A stretch of 64,000 bases of DNA from positions 29,934,564-29,998,563 of the forward strand of contig CM029616.1 in NCBI GenBank assembly GCA_017311315.1, given 5' to 3'. The translations under genes were made by a program, and so were the position numbers. The stretch comes from Dendrocalamus latiflorus (taxonomy: Eukaryota; Streptophyta; Magnoliopsida; Poales; Poaceae). The notes beneath the pieces are model-generated. The model saw nothing but the letters and a program-made list of their open reading frames with translations, did not search any database and was not told where the DNA came from. Of the stretch, positions 12,701-22,810 are shown one piece after another; the stretch's first letter is position 1, and each line of letters begins with the position of its first letter.

Positions 12701-13200
12701 GTCACTCTTTCGGCCAAATGTGCTACAAAAAATAAAAATCTCCAGACTGCCTCGGTAACCTCGGAACGACTAGAAAAGCAGAAAATCGTGAGCTATATGT
12801 CACTATTTCGGCCAAATGTGCTTCGAAAAATGAAAAACCCCAGACTGGCCCGGTTAACCCGAAACGACTACAGAAGCTGAAAATTGTGAGCTGTAGGCCA
12901 CGCTTTCGGTAAAATGTGCTCCGAAAAATAAAAATCCCCGTACTGCCTCGGTACACCAGAAACGACTAGAGAAGCTGAAAATCGTGAGCTATACGTCACG
13001 CTTTCGGCCTAATGTGCTTCGAAAAATAAAAAACCTCGGACTGGCCCGGTTAACCCGAAACGACCACAGAAGCTGAAAATTGTGAGCTATAGGTCACTCT
13101 TTCGGCCAAATGTGCTACCAAAAATAAAAATACACGGACTGCCTTGGTAACTCCGGAATGACTAGAAAAGCTGAAAATCGTGACCTATACGTCACGCTTT
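9730..13200. repeat. 9-monomer HOR (882 bp), about four copies
   Basis: Blocks at about 9,780, 10,662, 11,544 and 12,426 repeat every 882 bp, marked by tacttgcactggtccggtg, ttctgcaaaatg and cgacaatagaag. The central copies are nearly identical: 10546-10731 and 11428-11613 differ by only a couple of bases. Order per unit is roughly C, A, B, C, F, a gtcactatttcgg monomer, a B-like cggtaaaatg monomer, C, F. The first copy and the region after 13,200 are more diverged. It is unrelated in monomer order to the 882-bp HOR at 1,680-3,405. Confidence 0.92.
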
Positions 13201-15702
13201 CGGCCTAATGTGCTTCGAAAAATAAAAAAACCCCGGACTGGCCCGGTAAACCCGAAACGACTAGAAAAGCTGAAAATCGTGAGCTATAGGTCACGCTTTC
13301 GGCCAAATGTGCTCCGAAAAATAAAAATCCTTGCAGTGGCCCGGTAACCCCGGAACGACTAGAAAAGCTGAAAATCATGAGCTATAGGCCACGCTTTCGG
13401 CAAAATGTGCTCCGAAAAAAAAATCCCCGGACTGCCTCGGTAAACCAGAAACGACTAGAGAAGCGGAAAATCGTGCGCTATAAGTCACGCTTTCGGCCTA
13501 ATGTGCTTCGAAAAATACAAAACCCCGGACTGGCCCGGTAAACCCGAAACGACTAGAGAAGCTGAAAATCGTGAGCTATAGGTCACTCTTTCGGCCAAAT
13601 GTGCTACAAAAAAAATCCCCGGACTGCCTTGGTAACCCCGGAACGACTAGAAAAGCCAAAAATCGTGAGCCGTAGGTCACTCTTTCGGCCAAATATGCTA
13701 CGAAAAATAAAAATCCCCGGAATGGCCCAGTAAACCCAGAACGACTAGAGAAGCTGAAAATCGTGAGCTATAGGCCACACTTTCGACCAAATGTGCTACG
13801 AAAAATAAAAATCTTCGGACTGCATCGGCAACTCCGGAACGACTAGAAAAGCTGAAAATCGTGAGTTATAGGTCACTCTTTCGGCCAAATGTACTACAAA
13901 AAATAAAAATCACTGGGGTGGCTCGGTAAACCCGAAACGACTAGAAAAGCTGAAAATCGTGAGCTATAGGTCGCGCTTTCGGCCAAATGTGCTCCGAAAA
14001 ATAAAAATCCCTGCACTGGTCGGTAACCCCAGAACGACTAGAAAAGCTGAAAATCATGAGCTATAGGCCACGCTTTCGGCAAAATGTGCTCCAAAAATAA
14101 AAAATCCCCGGATTGCCTCGGTAAACCAGAAACGACTAGAGAAGCTGAAAATCGTGAGCGGTCACGCTTTCGGCCTAATGTGCTTCGAAAAATAAAAAAC
14201 CACGGACTGGCCCGGTAAACTCGATACGACTAGAGAAGCTGAAAATCGTGAGCAATAGGTCACTCTTTCGGCCAAATGTGCTACAAAAAATAAAAATCCC
14301 CGGACAGCCTCGATAACTCCGGAATGACTAGAAAAGCTGAAAATCGTGAGCCATAGGTCACTCTTTCGGCCAAATATGCTACGAAAAATAAAAATCCCCG
14401 GACTGGCCCAGTAAACCAAGAACGACTAGTGATGCTGAAAATCGTGAGCTATAGGTCACACTTTCGACCAAATGTGCAACGAAAAATAAAAATCTCTGGA
14501 CTGCCTCGGCAACCCCGGAATGACTAGAAAAGCTAAAAATCGTGAGCTATAGGTCACTCTTTCGGCCAAATGTGCTACGAAAAATAAAAATCACTGGGCT
14601 GGCTCGGTAAACCCGAAACGACTAGAAAAGCTGAAAATCGTGAGCTATAGGTCGCGCTTTCGGCCAAATGTGCTCCGAAAAATAAAAATCCCTGCACTGG
14701 TCCGGTAACCCCAGAACGACTAGAAAAGCTGAAAATCTTGAGCTATAGGCCACGCTATCGGCAAAATGTGCTCCAAAAATTAAAAATCCCCGAATTGCCT
14801 CGGTAAACCTGAAACGACTAGAGAAGCTGAAAATCGTGAGCTATAGGTCACGCTTTCGGCCTAATGTGCTTCGAAAAATAAAAAACCCCGAACTGGCCCG
14901 GTAAACCCGAAACGACTAGAGAAGCTGAAAATCGTGAGCTATAGGTCACTCTTTTGGCCAAATGTGCTACGAAAAATAAAAATCCCGGATTGCCTCGGTA
15001 ACCCCGGAACGAGTAGAAGAGCTGAAAATCGCGAGCTATAGGTCGCACTTTCGGCCAAATGTGCTACGAAAAATAAAAATTCCCGGACTGGCTCGGTAAA
15101 CCCGAAACGACTAGAAAAGCTGAAAATCGTGAGCTATAGGTCGCGCTTTCGGCCAAATGTGCTCCGAAAAAAAAATCCCTGCACTGGTCCGGTAACCCCA
15201 GAATGACTAGAAAAGCTGAAAATCATGAGCTATAGGCCACGATTTCGGCCAAATGTGCTCCGAAAAATAAAAAACCTTGCACTGGCCCGGTAACCCCGGA
15301 ACGACTAGGAAAGCTGAAAATCATGAGCTATAGGCTCGCTTTCGGCAAAATGTGCTCCAAAAAATAAAAATCCCCGGACTACCTCGGTAAACCAGAAATG
15401 ACTAGAGAAGCGGAAAATCGTGAGCTATAGGTCACGCTTTTGGCCTAATGTGCTTTGAAAAATACAAAACCCCAGACTGGCCCGGTAAACCCGAAACGAC
15501 CAGAGAAGCTGAAAATCATGAGCTATAGGCCACGCTTTCGGCAAAATATGCTCCAAAAATTAAAAATCCCCGGATTGCCTCGGTAAACGAGAAACGACTA
15601 GAGAAGCTGAAAATTGTGAGCTTAGGTCACGCTTTCGGCCTAATGTGCTTCGAAAAATAAAAACCTCGGACTGGCCCGGTAAACTCGATACGACTAGAGA
15701 AG

Positions 15703-15764
15703 CTTAAAATCGTGAGCTATAGGTCACTTCTTCGGCCAAATGTGCTACGAAATGGCTAGAGAAG
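15703..15764. repeat. Truncated monomer (62 bp), same deletion as at 9,679
   Basis: The join gctacgaaa to tggctagagaag removes the same 36 bp as in 9679-9740. Shared flanking variants suggest copying of one ancestral deletion rather than two events. Confidence 0.85.
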
Positions 15765-16058
15765 CGGAAAATCGTGAGTTATAGGTTACGCTTTCGGCCT
15801 AATGTGCTTTGAAAAATACAAAACCCCGGACTGGCTCGGTAAACCAGAAACGACTAGAGAAGCTGAAAATCATGAGCTATAGGCCACGCTTTCGGCAAAA
15901 TGTGCTCCAAAAAATAAAAATCCCCGGACTACCTGGGTAAACCAGAAATGACTAGAGAAGCGGAAAATCGTGAGCTATAGGTCACGCTTTCGGCCTAATC
16001 TGCTTTGAAAAATACAAAACCCCGGACTGGCCCGGTAAACCCGAAACGACTAGAGAAG

Positions 16059-16193
16059 CTGAAAATCATGAGCTATAGGCCTCGCTTTCGGCAAAATGTG
16101 CTCCAAAAATTAAAAATCCCCGGATTGCCTCGGTGTGCTTCGAATAATAAAAAACCTCGGACTGGCCCGGTAAACTCGATACGACTAGAGAAG
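16059..16193. repeat. Two monomers fused by a 61-bp deletion
   Basis: A B-class monomer runs to ggattgcctcggt and then continues as gtgcttcgaataat of a C-class monomer. Two units that should span 196 bp occupy 135 bp. The join is within a short shared gt, consistent with out-of-register recombination. Confidence 0.8.
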
Positions 16194-16389
16194 CTGAAAA
16201 TCGTGAGCTATAGGTCACTCTTTCGGCCAAATGTGCGACGAAAAATAAAAATCCCCGGACTGCCTCGGTAACCCCGGAACGACTCGAAAAGCTGAAAATC
16301 GTGAGCTATAGGTCACTCTTTCGGCCAAATGTGCTACGAAAAATAAAAATTCCTGGACTGCTCCAGTAAACCCGAAACGAATAGAAAAG

Positions 16390-16479
16390 CTGAAAATCGT
16401 GAGCTAGAGTTCACTCTTTCGGCCAAATGTGCCACGAAAAACCTGGAGTGGCCCGGTAAACACGCAACGACTAGAAAAG
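16390..16479. repeat. Monomer with an 8-bp A-tract deletion (90 bp)
   Basis: gccacgaaaa is followed directly by acctggagtgg, removing part of the A-rich stretch. The dyad also carries a changed centre (gagctagagttcac). Confidence 0.75.
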
Positions 16480-16489
16480 CTGAAAATCG

Positions 16490-17270
16490 TGAGATATAGC
16501 TCACGCTTTCGGCCAAATGTGCTCCGAAAAATAAAAATACTTGCACTGGTCCGGTGGCCCCGGAACGACTAGAAAAGTTGAAAATCATGAGCTATAGGCC
16601 ACGCTTTCTGCAAAATGTGCTCCAAAAAATAAAAATCCCCGGACTGCCTCAGTAACCCAGAAACGACAATAGAAGCTGAAAATCGAGAGCTATAGGTCAC
16701 GCTTTCGGCCTAATGTGCTTCGAAAAATAAAAAAACCCCGGACTGGCCCGGTAAACCCGAAACGACTAGAGAAGCTGAAAATCGTGAGCTATATGTCACT
16801 CTTTCGGCCAAATATGCTACAAAAACTAAAAATCCCCGGACTGCCTCGGTAACCCCGGAACGACTAGAAAAGCTGAAAATCGTGAGCTATAGTTCACTAT
16901 TTCGGCCAAATGTGCTTCGAAAAATAAAAAACTCTAGACTGGCCCGGTAAACCCGAAACGACTAGAGAAGCTGATAATCGTGAGCTGTAGGCCACGCTTT
17001 CGGTAAAATGTGCTCCGAAAAATAAAAATCCCCGTACTGCCTCGGTACACCACAAACGACTAGAGAAGCTAAAAATCGTGAGCTATACATCACGCTTTCG
17101 GCCTAATGTGCTTCGAAAAATAAAAAACCCCGGACTGGCCCGGTTAACCCGAAACGACTACAGAAGCTGAAAATTGTGAGCTAGGTCACTCTTTCGGCCA
17201 AATGTGCTACGAAAAATAAAAATACACGGACTGCCTTGGTAACTCCGGAATGACTAGAGAAGCTGAAAAT
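16490..17270. repeat. Outlying diverged copy of the 9,730-13,200 HOR
   Basis: It carries the same ordered markers as that HOR: tacttgcactggtccggtgg at 16,536, ttctgcaaaatg, cgacaatagaag, gtcactatttcgg, cggtaaaatg and aaattgtgag. It lies about 3.3 kb beyond the main block and has more private changes, so it is an old relic or an early duplicate. Confidence 0.8.
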
Positions 17271-17354
17271 CGTGAAATATAGGTCATTCTTTCGGCCAAA
17301 TGTGCCAGGAAAAACAAAAATCCCCGGACTGCCTCGGTAACCTCGAAACGACTA

Positions 17355-17755
17355 GAAAAGCTGAAAATCGTGAGCTATAGGTCACTCTTTCGGCCAAATG
17401 TGCTCCGAATAATAAAAATCCCTTGCCTGGCCTGGTAAACCCGAAACGACTAGAAAAGTTGAAAATCGTGAGCTATAGGTCACGCTTTCGGCCAAATGTG
17501 CTCCGAAAAATAAAAAACCTTGCACTGGCCCGGTATACCCGGAACGACTAGAAAAGCTGAAAATCAAGAGCTATAGGCCACGCTTTCGGCAAAATGTGCT
17601 CCAAAAAATAAAAATCTCCGGACTGCCTCGGTAAACTAGAAACGACTAGAGAAGCGAAAAATCGTGAGCTATAGGTCACGCTTTCGCCCTAATGTGCTCC
17701 GAAAAATACAAAACCCCGGACAGGCCCGGTAAACCAGAAACGACTAGAGAAGCTG
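17355..17755. repeat. Four-monomer segment duplicated at 22,222-22,622
   Basis: Shared private variants gctccgaataataaaaatc, cccttgcctggcctgg, ccggtatacccgg and ccccggacaggcccgg occur in the same order in both places, offset 4,867 bp. The match ends on both sides at ordinary monomer sequence. Confidence 0.88.
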
Positions 17756-20700
17756 AAAATCGTGAGCTATAGGTCACTCTTTCGGCCAAATGTGCTACGA
17801 AAAATAAAAATCCCCAGACTGCCACGGTAACCCCGGAACGACTGGAAAAGCCAAAAATCGTGAGATGTAGGTCACTCTTTCGGCCAAATATGCTACGAAA
17901 AATAAAAATCCCCGGACTGCCTAGGTAACCCCGGAACGACTAGAAAAGCCAAAAATCGTGAGCTATAGGTCCCTCTTTCGGCCAAATATGCTAAGAAAAA
18001 TAATAATACACGGACTGCCTTGGTAACCCCAGAATGACTAGAAAAGCTGAAAATCGTCAGCTATAGGTCAGTCTTTCGGCCAAATGTGCTACGAAAAATA
18101 AAAATCCCCGGACTGCCTCGGTAACCCCAGAACGACTAGAAAAGCCAAAAATCGTGAGCTATAGGTCACACTTTCGACCAAATGTGCTACGAAAAATAAA
18201 AATCTTCGGACTGCCTCGGCAACCCCGGAAAATGACTAGAAAAGCTGAAAATCGTGAGCTCACTCTTTCGGCCAAATGTGCTACGAAAAATAAAAATTCC
18301 CGGACTGGCTCGGTAAACCCGGAACGACTAGAAAAGCTGAAAATCGTGAGCTATAGATCGCGCTTTCGGCCAAATGTGCTCCGAAAAATAAAAATCCCTG
18401 CACTGGTCCGTAACTCCAGAACGACTAGAAAAGCTGAAAATCATGAGCTATAGGCCACGCTTTCGGCCAAATGTGCTCCGAAAAATAAAAAACCTTGCAC
18501 AGGCCCGGTAACCCCGGAACGACTAGGAAAGCTGAAAATCATGAGCTAAGCCACGCTTTCGGCAAAATGTGCACCAAAAAATAAAAATCCCCGGACTACC
18601 TCGGTAAACCAGAAACGACTAGAGAAGCGGAAAATCCTGAGCTATAGGTCACGCTTTCGGCCTAATGTGCTTCGAAAAATACAAAACCCCGGACTGGCCC
18701 GGTAAACCCGAAACGACTAGAGAAGCTGAAAATCGTGAGCTATAGGTCACTCTTTCGGCCAAATGTGCTACGAAAAATAAAAATCCCCGGACTGCCTCGG
18801 TAACGCCGGAACGACTAGAAAAGCCAAAAATCGTGAGCTATAGGTCACTCTTTCGGCCAAATATGCTACGAAAAATAAAAATCCCCGGACTGGCCTAGTA
18901 AACCCAGAACGACTAGTGAAGCTGAAAATCATGAGCTATAGGTCACACTTTCGACCAAATGTGCTACGAAAAATAAAAATCTTCGGACTGCCTCGGCAAC
19001 CACGGAATGACTAGAAAAGCTGAAAATTGTGAGCTATAGGTCACACTTTCGACCAAATGTGCTACGAAAAATAAAAATCTTCGGACTGTCTCGGCAACCC
19101 CGGAATGACTAGAAAAGCTGAAAATCGTGAGCTATAGGTCACTCTTTCGGCCAAATATGATACGAAAAATAAAAAACCCCGGACTGGCCCAGTAAACCAA
19201 GAACGACTAGTGAAGCTGAAAATCGTGAGCTATAGGTCACACTTTCGACCAAATGTGCGACGAAAAATAAAAATCTTCGGATTGCCTCGGCAACCCCGGA
19301 ATGACTAGAAAAGCTGAAAATCGTGAGCTATAGGTCACACTTTCGACCAAATGTGCTACGAAAAATAAAAATCTTCGGACTGCCTCGGCAACCCCGGAAT
19401 GACTAGAAAAGCTGAAAATACTGAGCTATAGGTCACTCTTTCGGCCAAATATACTACAAAAAATAAAAATCACTGGGCTGGCTCAGTAAACCCGAAACGA
19501 CTAGAAAAGCTGAAAATCGTGAGCTATAGGTCGCGCTTTCGGCCAAATGTGTTCCGAAAAATAAAAATCCCTGCGCTGGTCCGGTAACCCCGGAACGACT
19601 AGAAAACCTGAAAATCATGAGCTATAGGCCACGCTATCGGCAAAATGTGCTCCAAAAATTAAAAATCCCCGAATTACCTCGGTAAACCAGAAACGACTAG
19701 AGAAGCTGAAAATCGTGAGCTATAGGTCACGCTTTCGACCTAATGTGCTTCAAAAAATAAAAAACCCCGAACTGGCCCGGTAAACCCGAAACGACTAGAG
19801 AAGCTGAAAATCATGAGCTATAGGTCACTCTTTTGGCCAAATGTGCTACGAAAAATAAAAATCCCCGGATTGCCTCGGTAACCCCGGAACGAGTAGAAGA
19901 GCTGAAAATCGCAAGCTATAGGTCGCACTTTCGGCCAAATGTGCTACGAAAAATAAAAGTCCCCGGATTGCCTCGGTAACCCCGGAACGAGTAGAAGAGC
20001 TGAAAATCGCGAGCTTGCTACGAAAAATAAAATTCCCGGACTGGCTAGGTAAACCCGAAACGACTAGAAAAGCTGAAAATCGTGAGCTATAGGTCGCGCT
20101 TTCGGCCTAATGTGCTCCGAAAAATAAAAATCCCTGCACTGGTCTGGTAACCCCAGAATGACTAGAAAAGCTTAAAATCATGAGCTATAGGCCACGCTTT
20201 CGGCCAAATGTGCTCCGAAAAATAAAAAACCTTGCACTGGCCCGGTAACCCCGGAACGACTAGGAAAGCTGAAAATCATGAGCTATAGGCCACGCTTTCG
20301 GCAAAATGTGCTCCAAAAAATAAAAATCCCCGGACTACCTCGGTAAACCAGAAACGACTAGAGAAGCGGAAAATCGTGAGCTATAGGTCACGCTTTCGGC
20401 CCAATGTGCTTTGAAAAATACAAAACCCCGGACTGGCCCGGTAAACCCGAAACGACTAGAGAAGCTGGAAATCGTGAGCTATAGGTCACTCTTTCGGCCA
20501 AATGTGCTACGAAAAATAAAAATTCCCGGACTGCCTCGGTAACCCCGGAACGACTAGAAAAGTCGAAAATCGTGAGCTATAGGTCACTCTTTCGGCCAAA
20601 TATGCGACGAAAAATAAAAATCCCCGGACTGGCCCAGTAAACCCAGAACGACTAGTGACGCTGAAAATCGTGAGCTATAGGTCACACTTTCGACCAAATG

Positions 20701-20950
20701 TGCTACGAAGAATAAAATTCTTCGGACTGCCTCGGCAACCACGGAATGACTAGAAAAGCTGAAAATCGTGAGCTATAGGTCACACTATCGACCAAATGTG
20801 CTACGAAAAATAAAAATCTCCGGACTGTCTCGGCAACCCCGGAATGACTAGAAAAGCTGAAAATCGTGAGCTATAGGTCACTCTTTCAGCCAAATATGCT
20901 ACGAAAAATAAAAATCCCCGGACTGGCCCAGTAAACCAAGAACGACTAGT
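17755..20950. repeat. Irregular satellite monomers
   Basis: Mixed monomers with recurrent D-E-E order around 18,850-19,420 and A-B-C order near 19,500-20,470. Small dyad deletions occur at 18,253 and 18,541. The longest open frame in the window (99 codons, 18154-18453, plus strand) lies here, but it simply crosses three monomers and has no start context, domain or non-repeat residues. No gene is called. Confidence 0.85.
20000..20072. repeat. Truncated monomer (73 bp)
   Basis: gcgagct is joined to tgctacg, deleting 25 bp that include half of the dyad and all of the ttcggccaaatg segment. Confidence 0.85.
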
Positions 20951-22235
20951 GAAGCTGAAAATCGTGAGCTATAGGTCACACTTTCGACCAAATGTGCTAC
21001 GAAAAATAAAAATCTTCGGATTGCCTCGGCAACCCCGGAATGACTAGAAAAGCTGAAAATCGTGAGCTGTAGGTCACACTTTCGACCAAATGTGCTACGA
21101 AGAATAAAAATCTTCGGACTGCCTCGGCAACCCCGGAATGACTAGAAAAGCTGAAAATCGTGAGCTATGGGTCACTCTTTCGGCCAAATGTGCTACAAAA
21201 AATAAAAATCACTGGGCTGGCTCGGTAAACCCGAAACGACTAGAAAAGCTGAAAATCGTGAGCTATAGGTCTCGCTTTCGGCCAAATGTGCTCCGAAAAA
21301 TAAAAATCCCTGCACTGGTCCGGTAACCCCAGAACGACTAGAAAAGCTGAAAATCATGAGCTATAGGCCACGCTATCGGCAAAATGTGCTCCAAAAATTA
21401 AAAATCCCCGAATTGCCTCGGTAAACCTGAAACGACTAGAGAAGCTGAAAATCGTGAGCTATAGGTCACGCTTTCGGCCTAATGTGCTTCGAAAAATAAA
21501 AAACCCCGAACTGCCCGGTAAACCCGAAACGACTAGAGAAGCTGAAAATCGTGAGCTATAGGTCACTCTTTTGGCCAAATGTGCTACGAAAAATAAAAAT
21601 CCCCGGATTGCCTCGGTAACCCCGGAACGAGTAGAAGAGCTGAAAATCGCAAGCTATAGGTCGCACTTTCGGCCAAATGTGCTACGAAAAATAAAAATTC
21701 CCGGACTGGCTCGGTAAACCCGAAACGACTAGAAAAGCTGAAAATCGTGAGCTATAGGTCACGCTTTCGGCAAAATGTGCTCCGAAAAATAAAAATCCCT
21801 GCACTGGTCCGGTAACCCCAGAATGACTAGAAAAGCTGAAAATCAAGAGCTATAGGCCACGCTTTCGGCCAAATGTGCTCCGAAAAATAAAAAACCTTGC
21901 ACTGGCCCGGTAACTCCGGAACGACTAGGAAAGCTGAAAATCATGAGCTATAGGCCACGCTTTCGGCAAAATGTGCTCCAAAAAATAAAAATCCCCGGAC
22001 TACATCGGTAAACCAGAAACGACTAGAGAAGCGGAAAATCGTGAGCTATAGGTCACGCTTTCGGCCTAATGTGCTTTGAAAAATACAAAACCCCGGACTG
22101 GCCCGGTAAACCCGAAACGACTTGAGAAGCAGAAAATCGTGAGCTATAGGTCACTCTTTCGACCAAATGTGTTACGAAAAATAAAAATCTTTGGACTGCC
22201 TCGGCAACCCCGGAATGACTAGAAAAGCTGAAAAT
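20950..22235. repeat. 13-monomer segment duplicated at about 32,020-33,305
   Basis: The two segments align at a constant offset of 11,070 bp (for example gttacgaaaa at 22,171 and 33,241). They share private features such as gagctgtagg, the gagctatggg dyad variant and a 1-bp deletion giving gaactgcccggtaaac (21,507 and 32,577). Confidence 0.9.
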
Positions 22236-22810
22236 CGTGAGCTATAGGTCACTCTTTCGGCCAAATGTGCTCCGAATAATAAAAATCCCTTGCCTGGCCT
22301 GGTAAACCCGAAACGACTAGAAAAGTTGAAAATCGTGAGCTATAGGTCACGCTTTCGGCCAAATGTGCTCCGAAAAATAAAAAACCTTGCACTGGCCCGG
22401 TATACCCGGAACGACTAGAAAAGCTGAAAATCAAGAGCTATAGGCCACGCTTTCGGCAAAATGTGCTCCAAAAAATAAAAATCTCCGGACTGCCTCGGTA
22501 AACTAGAAACGACTAGAGAAGCGAAAAATCGTGAGCTATAGGTCACGCTTTCGGCCTAATGTGCTCCGAAAAATACAAAACCCCGGACAGGCCCGGTAAA
22601 CCAGAAACGACTAGAGAAGCGGAAAATCGTGAGCTATAGGTCACGCTTTCGGCCTAATGTGCTTTGAAAAATACAAAACCCCGGACTGGCCCGGTAAACC
22701 CGAAACGACTTGAGAAGCAGAAAATCGTGAGCTATAGGTCACTCTTTCGACCAAATGTGTTACGAAAAATAAAAATCTTTGGACTGCCTCGGCAACCCCG
22801 TAATGACTAG
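22222..22810. repeat. 588-bp (6-monomer) insertion-duplication
   Basis: Two monomers carrying cttgagaagcag and gtgttacg (about 22,025-22,222) recur at about 22,613-22,810, exactly 588 bp later. Between them lies the four-monomer segment that matches 17,355-17,755. The arrangement looks like insertion of a remote segment together with local re-duplication. Confidence 0.85.

Larger units (their letters stand above)
13200..16490. repeat. Irregular satellite zone with damaged monomers
   Basis: Monomers of classes A, B, C, D, E and F occur in changing order, with shortened A-runs (13,410; 13,606; 15,169), truncated units and small deletions inside the dyad (14,153; 15,616). The variant aactcgatacgactag recurs near 14,219, 15,685 and 16,173, showing local shuffling of a short block. 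No coding gene is supported; ORFs here are satellite read-through. Confidence 0.85.

Noticed and set aside
10546..12956. Repeated minus-strand ORFs of 61 and 77 codons with identical translations
   Set aside because: The identity follows from the 882-bp HOR copies. Similar peptides occur in many monomers with random stops, so there is no sign of coding selection.
18154..18453. Open reading frame of 99 codons on the plus strand, the longest in the window
   Set aside because: It is read-through of three satellite monomers. The peptide repeats with the DNA unit, shows no domain, and similar frames occur wherever stops are lost by chance.
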